From positions 1 through 64,000 of the forward strand of contig NZ_JARKMY010000006.1 of assembly GCF_029360725.1 (NCBI RefSeq): 64,000 nt of DNA. Reading direction: 5' to 3'. The notes under the pieces were generated by a model, which saw only the letters and a program-made list of their open reading frames with translations, did not search any database and was not told the origin of the DNA. This document shows, piece by piece, positions 8,518 to 18,408 of the stretch (position 1 is the first letter of the stretch; every line of letters begins with the position of its first letter). The translations under genes were made by a program, and so were the position numbers. The stretch is from Chryseolinea sp. H1M3-3 (GTDB lineage Bacteria > Bacteroidota > Bacteroidia > Cytophagales > Cyclobacteriaceae).

Positions 8518-11500
8518 CAGTAGTCTTTTATTAGGAGACGTACGCACGTATTCTCATATGGAGTTTCCTCACCGTAGCCAACATACTTTTTCCATTCCTC
8601 CTGTGTCATGTTTCGGTTCAACTTCGGGCAAATTTGTTCAGCCAACAATGAAGGGTTGGTGGGCCAAATCCTTATCTCAGACTCACTGCATGCGGCAATG
8701 AGATAATCAGATCCCTTGGCAAATTCGATATCCCAAATAAATCCACTGTTGTTATCCATGACTACAGGCAAATCTTCCGGCAAGTCCAGCACATAAAGCT
8801 GAAGCCGTTTATCCAATCCAGCGCTTGCAAGTAACTTTTCATCGGGACTAAATGCGACATCATTTACGCCAGCGCGATGGCCTGAGAATTGGCGGACCTC
8901 TCTGGTATTCAAATCATACAATTTAACGAGTCCCCTTTTATTGCTGATATCATCAACGCCATAAGCCAAATACTTGCCTGAAGGGCTGAACTTGACTGAC
9001 AAGATTCTGCTGGGTGATTCTTGTGCCAGTATAGAAATTGACTTGTTATCCAAGTTGTATAAAACAACTTGGCCTGACCATGCCGCACCTGCCAACCACC
9101 TTCCATCAGCGCTGATGGAAATGGATTTGAGTTCATAAGGCAGTGTTACGAGTGTTGTAACGTTGCCGGTATTTTGATTGACCAGCGATAACTTTTTGCT
9201 TCCACTTGAAACAATGAAACCGGAGTTGTCGGGCAAAAATTCAATATCATTTGTAGGACCATCAAAACCTCCTACAACCTTTGCCCTACCCCCATTCAAA
9301 ACACTATAAATTTGGACAAAGGAGGAATCGCTGCCATTGACTACGAAGGATTCATCCTTACTCAATGCAATAACTTTGGACGGATAGGGAGTAGCGTAAG
9401 TCGTCGCAGTATTCGTAAGCTTGGTCAGATCACCCTCGTAGATTCGTCCATCGGCGCCTGCAATATAGAAACCGCTTTTTGAAGAGACTGCCAGCGATCG
9501 CAAATGTGTCCTGGAGGGGCCATCAATTTTCATCGCATTGTAAGTGGTTCCATTAATTTTTTTCAGGGCCGCGTACAGACCGTTGTATATATATGGCTCG
9601 TATACTTTTCCCTCATACCTGCGGTTGTAAATAAATCCTTGCATTGCCATCAATCCCTTCAGGTCCTTATCGTCATCTTCCTGGACTGATTTGGTCGCCA
9701 GGTTTTGAGCAACCGCCAGCATATAGAGTTTGTTTGCAAGCCTGTAGTTTAACTGCGCTTCTTCAGATTTAAGTTCGGCAAGTTCTTTTGCCGCTCTCTC
9801 TTTTTCACCCGCCGCGATGGCCTTAGCTTCTTCTTCCTTCGCTTTTAAAAATGCTAACTCTGCCCTGTTCTTCTCGAACGTTAATTTTATGTATGCTTCT
9901 TTTAATTCATCGTTAGAAATCTGGAGTTGTTCTCTCGCATTCTCAGCTTCTATCGTCTTTCGTTCTGCCTCAAGTTTATTAGCCTCCGCTATTTTTGATT
10001 GAGCGATTGCTTCTTGCCTGCTTGATTCAGCAGCTAGCCGTTCTTGGTCGGCTTGAATTTTTTGAAGATATGCGAACACGAAAAATATAATCGCGACGAT
10101 AAAGGCTATTCCCAGAATAACGGCGGTTGCACGTGTACGTCTCAGTACACGCCGTTGCATCATCTCCTGATTTTTTAATTCCGCATCGTAGGTAATACGA
10201 CTCGTATCAAGGAATACAATGGCACGTTCAAACGCTTCATCATAACGCTGACCCCACTCACGGGTCGGTTTTTGTTTCTTTTGCCAGTTAAGTGCAAGCT
10301 GCAAATCCGGAGGCCGCCATAGGCCAGTCTTTCCGATCTGGTACATAGCGGCTGCTTCCGAAAGTCTTTTATACATGGAAGCAGATTCATACTCTTCATT
10401 GACCCATCCTTCTAACCTTGTCCATATGCGCATTAAGCTTTCATGCGAAAGCTCAATCATGGAATCACTGTGTAAAGGTATATTCGCCGCGGGCATCAGA
10501 AAGGAACGGCCTGGTCTTCTGAAATGATCGACCACACGAATTACGTCCTCTTCACTTGCCTCCGCCAATTCTGCGACCATACCCAAACGGCAGGGTCTTC
10601 TCATAAAACGATTCAGTTGGTTTCTCTCCGTGATATTCTTGAAAAGCACTTCGGCGATTTCTTTATCACGTGAGGCCAATTCTTCGTATGCTTCATTAGC
10701 GTGTTGGGCCAGTGCAGTACTGATTTTTCCAATGGCATTATAATGCCGGATATCCATCACCTCTCCGGGCTCGTGATTTGCTACCCAGTAATCCCAGGTA
10801 CGCATCAACGCATGTTGGAAAATGGGGAGTTGATCCTGGGTGTTCCCTATGTCATTTAATAAACGCTTGACAAGACGTTGTGAAATCTTCCCGCCTGCAA
10901 CCGCTACTGGCCCTTCAATAACGCTTCGTTTTTGCTCGCGCGTCATTTGTGGAACCAGGTAATTACTGTTGTTGATTTGTTCCGTCAGGCCCGCAAAGAT
11001 GGAGCATTCACCAATGAAATCAGATCTCATCGTAAGTGCCACATAGGTAGACACTTTATCCTGTTGTATGGCAGTCAATAACAAGTTTACATACAACTGT
11101 GCTTCGTTCAATGCTTCACTACTCTCAGCTAGCTCACGATAGCCGAAGATTTCTTCAAACTGATCAACCAGAAAAAAGGCATTTTCACTTTGACCACGTT
11201 GAAGATATTGTGAGACTTTTATTAACCCATCCGAACCACTCCGCAGAACGGAGTTAATGATCGCGCGTTGCATTTCAACACCGTCGGCATCCAGTCGATT
11301 TGTCTTCAGCATAAAATCCAGTACAGATTCCGTCAGATTGTTGATCGGTGATGTACCCGGACGCGTGGTGATTACATTCCAATAGGGCCCTGAGTTTGTA
11401 ACGAATCCCCCATACAGGATAGGGACTAATCCGCAAAACAACAACGATGACTTACCACTTCCGGAATACCCCATGATGGTGATAAATCGATTCTTAGAAA

Positions 11501-11669
11501 TCTTTAAAAGGATATCATCAATCTGATGTTCGCGACCAAAAAACAAATGCGTGTCATCGATGGAGAATGGCCTTAATCCCGGAAATGGGTTAGCATCAGA
11601 AAGCGGAACGTTTGAAAAAACGTCGGAATTAGATTGTGGATCGCCGCTATGAGAGGGCTGGTTTTGCAT
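8517..11669 (-). CDS. nSTAND1-type NTPase with one membrane helix, coiled coil and C-terminal WD40 domain
   Basis: The protein has 1050 residues. Residues 28-50 carry the nSTAND1 signature (NPFPGLRPF...FFGRE). Walker A is GYSGSGKSS at 67-75 and Walker B is FFLVDQFEEIF at 165-175; TMRSDF near 214 resembles a sensor arginine. A helical region runs to about 500. One transmembrane helix (about 514-536) follows the basic segment RRVLRRTR, so the NTPase should be cytoplasmic. A charged Ala/Glu/Lys coiled coil covers about 540-650. WD40-like repeats follow from about 715 to 1000 (e.g. FSPSGKYLAYGVDD, FSPDEKLLASAGLDKRLQLY). By the positive-inside rule the WD40 part would be periplasmic. It is the first gene of the set with the barrel protein, lipoprotein and giant protein. 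STAND proteins are signalling ATPases, but the signal here is unknown. Confidence 0.85.
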   Translation of the reverse strand: MQNQPSHSGDPQSNSDVFSNVPLSDANPFPGLRPFSIDDTHLFFGREHQIDDILLKISKNRFITIMGYSGSGKSSLLFCGLVPILYGGFVTNSGPYWNVITTRPGTSPINNLTESVLDFMLKTNRLDADGVEMQRAIINSVLRSGSDGLIKVSQYLQRGQSENAFFLVDQFEEIFGYRELAESSEALNEAQLYVNLLLTAIQQDKVSTYVALTMRSDFIGECSIFAGLTEQINNSNYLVPQMTREQKRSVIEGPVAVAGGKISQRLVKRLLNDIGNTQDQLPIFQHALMRTWDYWVANHEPGEVMDIRHYNAIGKISTALAQHANEAYEELASRDKEIAEVLFKNITERNQLNRFMRRPCRLGMVAELAEASEEDVIRVVDHFRRPGRSFLMPAANIPLHSDSMIELSHESLMRIWTRLEGWVNEEYESASMYKRLSEAAAMYQIGKTGLWRPPDLQLALNWQKKQKPTREWGQRYDEAFERAIVFLDTSRITYDAELKNQEMMQRRVLRRTRATAVILGIAFIVAIIFFVFAYLQKIQADQERLAAESSRQEAIAQSKIAEANKLEAERKTIEAENAREQLQISNDELKEAYIKLTFEKNRAELAFLKAKEEEAKAIAAGEKERAAKELAELKSEEAQLNYRLANKLYMLAVAQNLATKSVQEDDDKDLKGLMAMQGFIYNRRYEGKVYEPYIYNGLYAALKKINGTTYNAMKIDGPSRTHLRSLAVSSKSGFYIAGADGRIYEGDLTKLTNTATTYATPYPSKVIALSKDESFVVNGSDSSFVQIYSVLNGGRAKVVGGFDGPTNDIEFLPDNSGFIVSSGSKKLSLVNQNTGNVTTLVTLPYELKSISISADGRWLAGAAWSGQVVLYNLDNKSISILAQESPSRILSVKFSPSGKYLAYGVDDISNKRGLVKLYDLNTREVRQFSGHRAGVNDVAFSPDEKLLASAGLDKRLQLYVLDLPEDLPVVMDNNSGFIWDIEFAKGSDYLIAACSESEIRIWPTNPSLLAEQICPKLNRNMTQEEWKKYVGYGEETPYENTCVRLLIKDY

Positions 11670-11795
11670 GTCAGCCTATCGCGTTAACATTTAAAGAATC
11701 GACACTGAAAATCCTTGGTTGCACACCTCACAGTTTAAAAAATACCTCGCGAAAAAAAATGATGCGCTCGAATATATAGCAAAAATTCTGAAATG

Positions 11796-11822
11796 AAAAA
11801 AAGGGACTTTACGTCCCTTTTT
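11796..11822 (-). terminator. Intrinsic terminator after rplT
   Basis: The stem AGGGAC/GTCCCT with loop TTTAC is flanked by A- and T-runs, giving a nearly symmetrical hairpin. It lies just downstream of the rplT stop on the minus strand and separates the ribosomal operon from the nSTAND1 operon. Confidence 0.75.
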
Positions 11823-11847
11823 CACTATTTACCTTACTTGAATGCGA

Positions 11848-12192
11848 TTATTTGATCTTATTCACGATGGCTTCAAAAGCCGACGGATGATTCATTGCCA
11901 AGTCGGCAAGAACTTTTCTATTCAGATCTACATCGGCTTTCTTCAATTTACCCATGAATTCGGAATAAGAGAGACCATGCAGGCGGGCACCCGCGTTAAT
12001 CCGGGCAATCCAAATGCCCCTAAATTCTCTTTTCTTTTGCTTTCTGTCGCGGTAGGCGTACACCAACCCCTTTTCAATAGCGTTTTTAGCTACGGTCCAT
12101 ACATTCTTTTTACGGCCGAAGAAACCTTTGGCCAACTTCAAGATGCGTTTTCTTTTTGCTCTTGAAGCTACGTTGTTTACTGATCTTGGCAT
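11848..12192 (-). CDS. rplT: 50S ribosomal protein L20
   Basis: The 114 residues begin [18 protein letters not shown], the characteristic basic L20 N-terminus, followed by the conserved core with [13 protein letters not shown] and [12 protein letters not shown]. It is an early 50S assembly protein. It is last in the order thrS-infC-rpmI-rplT, 78 bp behind rpmI, and is followed by a terminator. In many bacteria L20 represses this operon through leader RNA; no such leader can be shown here. Confidence 0.97.
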   Translation of the reverse strand: MPRSVNNVASRAKRKRILKLAKGFFGRKKNVWTVAKNAIEKGLVYAYRDRKQKKREFRGIWIARINAGARLHGLSYSEFMGKLKKADVDLNRKVLADLAMNHPSAFEAIVNKIK

Positions 12193-12270
12193 TTTGCTGA
12201 ATTTTTGACGGATGGCGTCACACCTATTGAGTGATCTTTACGGCCAGCAATCGGGTTAAACATCTAAACC

Positions 12271-12465
12271 TTAAAGAACAAGCATGTCTTTTACATTATT
12301 CATATCTGCCTTGTGAACCAAAGACTTGTTACCGAGTCTTCTTTTTTGTTTGGTTTCTTTTTTTGTCAGAATATGATTCTTAAAAGCATTCTTGCGCTTT
12401 ATTTTACCAGTGCCCGTTACTTTAAAACGTTTCTTGGCTCCTGATTTTGTCTTTAATTTTGGCAT
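12271..12465 (-). CDS. rpmI: 50S ribosomal protein L35
   Basis: 64 residues, very basic, with the L35 signature [20 protein letters not shown] at the start and a conserved [14 protein letters not shown] segment. It lies 17 bp downstream of infC and upstream of rplT in the conserved order. Confidence 0.97.
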   Translation of the reverse strand: MPKLKTKSGAKKRFKVTGTGKIKRKNAFKNHILTKKETKQKRRLGNKSLVHKADMNNVKDMLVL

Positions 12466-12482
12466 CCTTATAAAATTAAACT

Positions 12483-13055
12483 CTATTTTTTTCCTGCTTT
12501 TGGCATCACAATCATGCCCATTCTTTTGCCTTCCAATTTTGGTAACTGTTCCACTTTGCCAAAATCCTCAAGCCCTTGCGCAAACTTCAGAAGTAAAATT
12601 TCCCCACGTTCTTTGTATACGATGGATCTTCCGGCAAAAAAAACCGTGGCTTTTACTTTAGCGCCTTCCTTTAAAAAGTTCTGAGCATGTTTTAACTTAA
12701 AGTTGAAATCATGTTCGTCAGTATTTGGTCCAAAACGAATCTCTTTGAGTACGACCTTTACTGCTTTCGACTTTATCTCTTTCTGCTTTTTCTTCTGCTC
12801 GTACTTAAACTTCGAATAATCTACAATTTTACAAACAGGAGGATCTGCGTTAGGAGAAATTTCAACTAAATCCAAACCCTGGTCCTGCGCCAATTTAATG
12901 GCTTGCTGGATGGGATAGACATCTACTTTAATTTCATCACCTACAACTCTAACCTTTGGAGCAGTTATCCTTTCGTTAACTCGATAAGGTTCCTCCGGGC
13001 GTTGAGGCCCCCTTCTTAGTGGTTTGTTGTAACTCGGCTTGTTGTTATTAAAAAT
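12483..13055 (-). CDS. infC: Translation initiation factor IF-3, probable ATT start
   Basis: IF-3 binds the 30S subunit and controls start-codon fidelity. The N-domain ([20 protein letters not shown]), the lysine-rich linker ([20 protein letters not shown]) and the C-domain are all visible. Between the in-frame stop at 13121-13119 and the conserved core there is no ATG or GTG. The candidates are TTG at 13112, ATC at 13061 and ATT at 13055. I chose ATT, which gives 190 residues, because infC is known to use AUU in other bacteria as a self-regulatory start. If TTG is used the protein has 209 residues with an Asn-rich extension. Confidence 0.93.
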   Translation of the reverse strand: MFNNNKPSYNKPLRRGPQRPEEPYRVNERITAPKVRVVGDEIKVDVYPIQQAIKLAQDQGLDLVEISPNADPPVCKIVDYSKFKYEQKKKQKEIKSKAVKVVLKEIRFGPNTDEHDFNFKLKHAQNFLKEGAKVKATVFFAGRSIVYKERGEILLLKFAQGLEDFGKVEQLPKLEGKRMGMIVMPKAGKK

Positions 13056-13140
13056 TGCGATACTATTATTATTTAAGTGGCTACTATTTACGTTTTGAAA
13101 AACAGGGTGCAAATATCGTCATTATTTCATTTTTTCAAAA

Positions 13141-15075
13141 TCAATTTGGCGCTGCACATTCTATCTTAAATCTATTTACGAACTCTTCGAGTGGAACACT
13201 CCCCTGATCTCCGTGCCCGTGCTTCCTTAGTGCGACAAGTCCTTCTGCGACTTCTCTCTCTCCCACAATAAGCATATAAGGGATTTTTTTGGTCTCGGCG
13301 TCACGGATTTTACGTCCGATTTTTTCATCACGATCGTCCAATAAACCCCTGATGTCCTGTTCCTTAAGCTTGTCGTATACAAGCTTTGCATAATCATTAA
13401 AACGTTCTGAGATGGGTAATACCGCGATCTGATCAGGAGCAAGCCAAAGCGGAAAATTACCCGCACAATGCTCGATCAACACGGCGACAAACCTTTCCAA
13501 CGAGCCAAACGGCGCACGATGAATCATAACCGGAGTATGTTTCTGATTATCTGATCCGACATACTCTAAATTAAATCGTTGCGGAAGTTGATAGTCTACC
13601 TGTATGGTCCCCAACTGCCAGTTTCTGCCCAATGCATCTTTTACCATGAAATCAAGCTTCGGACCATAAAAAGCAGCTTCACCCTGAACCGCCACAGTTT
13701 TTAAGCCTCTTTCGTCAGCCGCTTCCTGTATTTCACGTTCCGCCTTTTCCCATAAATGATCTTCGCCAATGTATTTCTCCTTGTTTGCAGGATCTCTTAA
13801 AGAAACCTGGGCTGTGTAATTCTCAAAACCCAAAGAATTAAAGACATGAAGCACCAAGTCGATCACTTTAACAAACTCTTCTTTTACCTGGTCGGGCCGG
13901 CAAAAAATGTGCGCATCGTCCTGTGTAAATCCACGAACCCGCGTTAAACCGTGTAATTCGCCGCTCTGTTCATAACGGTACACTGTACCGAACTCGGCTA
14001 ACCGAACCGGCAGATCGCGATAAGATCGGGGCTTAAGTTTATAAATTTCGCAGTGATGCGGACAATTCATCGGTTTTAACAAAAACTCTTCGCCTTCATC
14101 GGGGGTATGAATTGGTTGAAAAGAATCCTTTCCATATTTTTCATAATGTCCGGATGTAACATATAGCGATTTGCCACCGATGTGCGGAGTAACCACCGGA
14201 TCATAGCCGGCTTTAATCTGAGCCTTCCGAAGAAACTGTTCGAGGCGTTCACGAAGTATTGTACCTTTTGGTAGCCAAAGTGGCAAACCCATCCCTACTT
14301 TTTCGGAAAATCCAAATAATTCGAGTTCCCGTCCTAATTTGCGATGATCACGTTTTTTGGCTTCCTCTAAAAGATGAAGGTATTCCTCTAATTCCTTTTG
14401 CTTCGGGAAGGTGATCCCGTAAAGCCGGGTGAGCATTTTATTTTTTTCATTTCCACGCCAATAGGCACCGGCCACATTTAAAAGTTTTACAGCCTTAATG
14501 AAACCGGTATGTGGAATATGAGGCCCTTTACATAAGTCTACAAAACTTCCTTGTTGATAAAAGGTAATCTTGCCATCTTCTAAACCATCGATCAACTCAA
14601 GTTTATAAGGGTCATCTTTTTTCGTAAAGTATTCGAGCGCTTCTGCTTTACTAACCTCCCTCCTGTCGTATACACTGTCTTTTTTGGCTAGCTCTTTCAT
14701 TTTGTTCTCTACCGCCAAAAGATCTTCCTCTCCGAAGGGTTTATCCCCCAGGTCAATGTCATAGTAGAATCCATTATCAATGGGCGGTCCGATACCGAAC
14801 TTTACCCCCGGGTATAAGCTTTCCAATGCTTCTGCCATTAAATGTGCAGAGGAATGCCAAAATGTATTTTTACCTCCCTTGTCATTCCAGGTTAGAATTT
14901 TGATGGAAGCATCTTGTGTTATTGGACGAGAGAGGTCCCACACTTCTCCATTTACTTCTATTGCTAATGAAACACGGGCTAACCCTTCACTGATGCTGGC
15001 GGCTATTTCGGAACCTTTTACACCTTGCGGATACTCACGCACACTTCCGTCGGGGAGTGAAATTTTTATATTCAT
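13141..15075 (-). CDS. thrS: Threonyl-tRNA synthetase
   Basis: The enzyme charges tRNA-Thr in the cytoplasm. At 644 residues it has the full bacterial length. An N-terminal TGS domain covers residues 1-60. The editing domain shows [11 protein letters not shown] and [10 protein letters not shown]. The class II catalytic core contains [10 protein letters not shown] with the zinc Cys and [13 protein letters not shown]. The anticodon-binding domain has QIAVLPISE and ends near 640. It is the first gene of the thrS-infC-rpmI-rplT run and the next gene starts within about 85 bp. A Bacteroidetes-type promoter lies just upstream. Confidence 0.98.
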   Translation of the reverse strand: MNIKISLPDGSVREYPQGVKGSEIAASISEGLARVSLAIEVNGEVWDLSRPITQDASIKILTWNDKGGKNTFWHSSAHLMAEALESLYPGVKFGIGPPIDNGFYYDIDLGDKPFGEEDLLAVENKMKELAKKDSVYDRREVSKAEALEYFTKKDDPYKLELIDGLEDGKITFYQQGSFVDLCKGPHIPHTGFIKAVKLLNVAGAYWRGNEKNKMLTRLYGITFPKQKELEEYLHLLEEAKKRDHRKLGRELELFGFSEKVGMGLPLWLPKGTILRERLEQFLRKAQIKAGYDPVVTPHIGGKSLYVTSGHYEKYGKDSFQPIHTPDEGEEFLLKPMNCPHHCEIYKLKPRSYRDLPVRLAEFGTVYRYEQSGELHGLTRVRGFTQDDAHIFCRPDQVKEEFVKVIDLVLHVFNSLGFENYTAQVSLRDPANKEKYIGEDHLWEKAEREIQEAADERGLKTVAVQGEAAFYGPKLDFMVKDALGRNWQLGTIQVDYQLPQRFNLEYVGSDNQKHTPVMIHRAPFGSLERFVAVLIEHCAGNFPLWLAPDQIAVLPISERFNDYAKLVYDKLKEQDIRGLLDDRDEKIGRKIRDAETKKIPYMLIVGEREVAEGLVALRKHGHGDQGSVPLEEFVNRFKIECAAPN

Positions 15076-15095
15076 TTCAGAGTTGAATTAAACTA

Positions 15096-15123
15096 CAAAA
15101 TTAATTCGGGCACAAATATGCAA
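15096..15123 (-). promoter_or_regulatory. Candidate Bacteroidetes promoter of thrS
   Basis: On the minus strand, a TTG at 15123-15121 is followed after 17 bp by TAATTTTG (15103-15096), an exact match to the TAnnTTTG -7 element. The 5' leader before the ATG at 15075 would be very short. Confidence 0.45.
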
Positions 15124-15148
15124 AAAGTCATGGTAGAAAAGGCACGAA

Positions 15149-17677
15149 TTACAAAGTGAATTGAAAGCTAAAGAGTACGGCAAATTTCCGGATGTCGGGA
15201 TTACCGAGGTAGGACAGACGGTGGACAAAGTCCACGCGAAAAAATTTAAAGATATTTTCGACTCCATATCCTAATTCCACGTATGGACGATTCGGATCAA
15301 AATATCCGAAAGTCCGCGTTGGCTCACCTTCAAGTGTTATGGGGGCTATGATATCTTTATTCTTTTGACTCAACGAGCCATATATCACATTCGCGGTCCC
15401 GACCAGTCGCCATTTTAATTTTCGCATCAGTGGAATCTTGTTCAATAAAAATCCTTCGAAGTGATGTTCATATTTCAAAGATGCAAACTGGTCGCTGATG
15501 AATTCGCCATAGTTCATGAGGTTGTAGGTGACCGATGTATAAAACGGAGACTCGTTACCCAGGTGCAAAGCCATTAAGGGATACGGTAATGTAGCAAATA
15601 CTTTTTCAGCTGTTAGATTCATGTATCCCGCACCTAGGGGTCCAAATCTAAGGCGTCTATAAACACTTAATCGCAGCTTATCATATTCAAAATTGCTATT
15701 AAGAACACCCTTTAATCCCCGGGTGTATCGAATAGTGATAACGGGCCATCTAACGGTTCCGAGGCTTAAGCGTTCATTGTCCGATTGTATAAAAAGTTCA
15801 TCTCGTGCATACCTGGATTCAAGAATCAGTTCAGCAGTTTCAAAGTTTTCTCTGATCTGTGAATTGGCTATATCATCCGGGCGATCGTAATAGGCAAAAT
15901 TGAAAGTAGGCTCAAAGGTGGAATAACGGAAGGCTACACGTTGTTGAAACCCCTTAAAGAGTTCGCGCCTGAAATCAATTCTCCCCTCATTAAAATAATA
16001 GCCCGTCCTGAAAACACCGAAGCGCTGCGACGCGAGTAGCAAAAAATTATCAGCAGCGCTTTCGTCATCAATTCCTACACGGCTGATATCGCTTCGAGCG
16101 CGGACGGTTAAGGTTGTCCATCGACGCCTCGACATAATATTTTGAACGAATGCCATGTATTTAATTCGTTCGTCTTTAAATCCATACCCCAGCTGCCCCC
16201 CGAATACCCATTTCCCACTAAATTTTTCATTGGTTTTAAAACCAGGTTGTATCCGCAACCCCTCAATGTTATTGACCGCAAACAACGAGATATACGGTCC
16301 CACATCAAGTTTACCAACGGGGTGATAGCCACCCACAATGAGTTTGAAAATATCTGTATAAGTCTTAACCACCGGAATGTTTTGAAGTGTATCGATCATC
16401 TTATACACATTTTTTTCTGTCGGCGTTAGTGGCTCATGACGCAATGAATCCCAAGAATCTTCTTCTTCGTTGGCGCGTGCATCCTCCGCCATAACAATGG
16501 GTGTTTCGTAAAATGATAGAGGGCGTGGTTTGTTGATAACGAAATTCTTATTCGACGTGTAAAACTTTGCCAACATACCTGCCGAAGTTCCTGTGACCTC
16601 ACTAACATCAATAAGAACCCGATTCTTTACAGGTAGCCATGCACCCTCTGCAGTGGGTTCAAGCTCTTGTTGAATTTTTATTTTTTCGATAAAATTCAGA
16701 TTGGCTTGCTTCCCTATACTTACGTCAATTTGTTTCAATGCGAACTCGTCCCTTGTGATCCACATGCTTCCTGTAAAGGCAAGATCTTGTGGACTCTTTG
16801 GAAAAAAATCTAGTCGATAGCAATAGTCATCACCAACGTAAAGACTATCCATCAAATCGTATTCGTAATAAAGTCGCCATCCATCGGCTATCGGCGAAAC
16901 AAAATCTTTGGCTAAAATATTGAGCCAATTTTGATAAAAGTTGTATTCCTGAAATGAAGATCCTACCAGTTGAGTTACGGTAGTTCCATCTTCCACACCC
17001 ACACCATTGATCTTTGAACGTAAAATGTTCTCGAATTTAAGGGATGGATTATCACGGTAGTAAACTTTGGAAACACTTTCCGTAATAAATAAGGGCAATA
17101 TCGGTTTGCCGTCCTCGCCAGCAATCCGCTCAATACTGTCGAGTACTTGTGTGATCTTTTTAACAACTTTACGCTGACGAAATTTATCCGAAAGATTGTC
17201 TACGTCGATTTCTATTTTCGTATAGGTATCATACTCGTAAGCAGTCAGTTTTCGTTTGTCATTTTTGTTTTTATTGCGTACAACCTTTCTTAAAATATCA
17301 AAAGCTGGATTCTCGCCTGCAACAAAAACGATTTCCTGAAGTTTAGTAATATCTTCCTCGATCTGAAAGTTGACAACTTGTGTTGTTCCTTTTATAATAA
17401 ATCTTTTCTTTACCTTATAACCGATATAAGATACAACAACCGTATCGGCAGGTGTATTGGACCTCAATTCATAATTGCCATCGAAATCTGAAGTAACGCC
17501 AATGGTTGTACCTTGGAATATGACATTTACATAAGGAATAGGATCGCCGGAGTTAACATCTGTAATCTTTCCCCTGACAATCGTTTCTTGCGCTAGAACA
17601 GGACCCGTCATGAAACAGAAAACGATAACTAAGATGCGGTATGAATAAAAAAATAACCGATGAAAAATGTTCTGCAC
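15149..17677 (-). CDS. DUF5686 outer-membrane protein with carboxypeptidase-regulatory-like N-terminal domain
   Basis: 842 residues. The start is GTG at 17677, the only initiator that preserves the signal peptide ending PVLAQE. Residues about 30-110 are a CarboxypepD_reg-like beta-sandwich (VRGKITDVNSGDPIPYVNV, TSDFDGNYEL) as found at the N-terminus of TonB-linked proteins. Next comes the DUF5686 core with NPAFDILRKVVRNKNKND. The C-terminal half looks like an outer-membrane barrel and ends in the aromatic motif FAVLFSFQFTL. No TonB box or plug is evident. The family is common in Bacteroidetes and its function is not established. Monocistronic as far as can be seen. Confidence 0.85.
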   Translation of the reverse strand: MQNIFHRLFFYSYRILVIVFCFMTGPVLAQETIVRGKITDVNSGDPIPYVNVIFQGTTIGVTSDFDGNYELRSNTPADTVVVSYIGYKVKKRFIIKGTTQVVNFQIEEDITKLQEIVFVAGENPAFDILRKVVRNKNKNDKRKLTAYEYDTYTKIEIDVDNLSDKFRQRKVVKKITQVLDSIERIAGEDGKPILPLFITESVSKVYYRDNPSLKFENILRSKINGVGVEDGTTVTQLVGSSFQEYNFYQNWLNILAKDFVSPIADGWRLYYEYDLMDSLYVGDDYCYRLDFFPKSPQDLAFTGSMWITRDEFALKQIDVSIGKQANLNFIEKIKIQQELEPTAEGAWLPVKNRVLIDVSEVTGTSAGMLAKFYTSNKNFVINKPRPLSFYETPIVMAEDARANEEEDSWDSLRHEPLTPTEKNVYKMIDTLQNIPVVKTYTDIFKLIVGGYHPVGKLDVGPYISLFAVNNIEGLRIQPGFKTNEKFSGKWVFGGQLGYGFKDERIKYMAFVQNIMSRRRWTTLTVRARSDISRVGIDDESAADNFLLLASQRFGVFRTGYYFNEGRIDFRRELFKGFQQRVAFRYSTFEPTFNFAYYDRPDDIANSQIRENFETAELILESRYARDELFIQSDNERLSLGTVRWPVITIRYTRGLKGVLNSNFEYDKLRLSVYRRLRFGPLGAGYMNLTAEKVFATLPYPLMALHLGNESPFYTSVTYNLMNYGEFISDQFASLKYEHHFEGFLLNKIPLMRKLKWRLVGTANVIYGSLSQKNKDIIAPITLEGEPTRTFGYFDPNRPYVELGYGVENIFKFFRVDFVHRLSYLGNPDIRKFAVLFSFQFTL

Positions 17678-17726
17678 GCGTGAGTAATTAAAAAACAGTT
17701 ATTAAACCCATGTACACCCTATAAGG

Positions 17727-18392
17727 TTATTGAGCTTCTTGTACATTCACCTCTTCTTTCTGCCCTAGAAACCGCGGCGCGGTTTTTAAAACATAGAGGT
17801 CAAGTACAGCTTTCGTCCTTGCAAGATACTCCCGAATTCTGACTTTGAAAGAGTATTCAAAATCGGGTTCCTCGGCTACCATTGCAATCGCGTTGATGTT
17901 ATGATAACGGCTGATGAATAACGCTCTGTAGCTATGAAACGGTTGAGTAATAATGATGAATTTGTTCTGTCCAAAAATTTCTTTGCAGCGTACGATGGAA
18001 TCTAAAGTGCGCAAACCGGCGTAATCGAGGGTAATCGCGGATGCTGGTATGCCCTTTTTAAGCAAGGCCTTCAACATCGCCATAGGTTCATTATAGTATA
18101 TGGAACGGTTATCGCCACTCAGGATCAAGTGATCAATTTTACCTTTTTTGTAGAGTTCAGCGGCGGTTTCAATTCTATTTTCGAAAAAGGGGTTTGGATC
18201 GCCTTTGGCTGTTCGGTGACTCGTTCCTAACACTAAGGCAATTCGATGATGAGGTACCTTGTTCAAATCAGAAAATACCCTGCTTTTTGTACTTCTGACG
18301 ATCCATAGATTAGAGAATATGAAAAGCGAAATAAATAAAATAAAAAGTGTAAGAAATATTCTCTTCATCCAGCGCATCAACGAAATAGCCAT
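17727..18392 (-). CDS. SanA/YdcF-like (DUF218) membrane-anchored protein
   Basis: I start at ATG 18392; the longer frame begins at TTG 18416 and would overlap the methyltransferase gene. Other ATGs are at 18377 and 18368. One N-terminal membrane helix (IFLTLFILFISLFIFSNLWI) is followed by the DUF218 domain: ALVLGTSHRTAKG, FFENRIETAAELYKKGKIDH, LILSGDN and IITQPFHSYRALFI. The family includes SanA and YdcF of E. coli, linked to envelope integrity and vancomycin sensitivity; the substrate is not known. It lies 16 bp behind the RNA methyltransferase gene. Confidence 0.82.
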   Translation of the reverse strand: MAISLMRWMKRIFLTLFILFISLFIFSNLWIVRSTKSRVFSDLNKVPHHRIALVLGTSHRTAKGDPNPFFENRIETAAELYKKGKIDHLILSGDNRSIYYNEPMAMLKALLKKGIPASAITLDYAGLRTLDSIVRCKEIFGQNKFIIITQPFHSYRALFISRYHNINAIAMVAEEPDFEYSFKVRIREYLARTKAVLDLYVLKTAPRFLGQKEEVNVQEAQ

Positions 18393-18408
18393 TATAGGAC
18401 AACCAAAT

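Noticed and set aside
8517-11669. Antiphage STAND (Avs-like) defence gene
   Set aside because: The protein has a membrane helix and WD40 repeats, no nuclease or other effector, and its neighbours are surface proteins, not defence genes.
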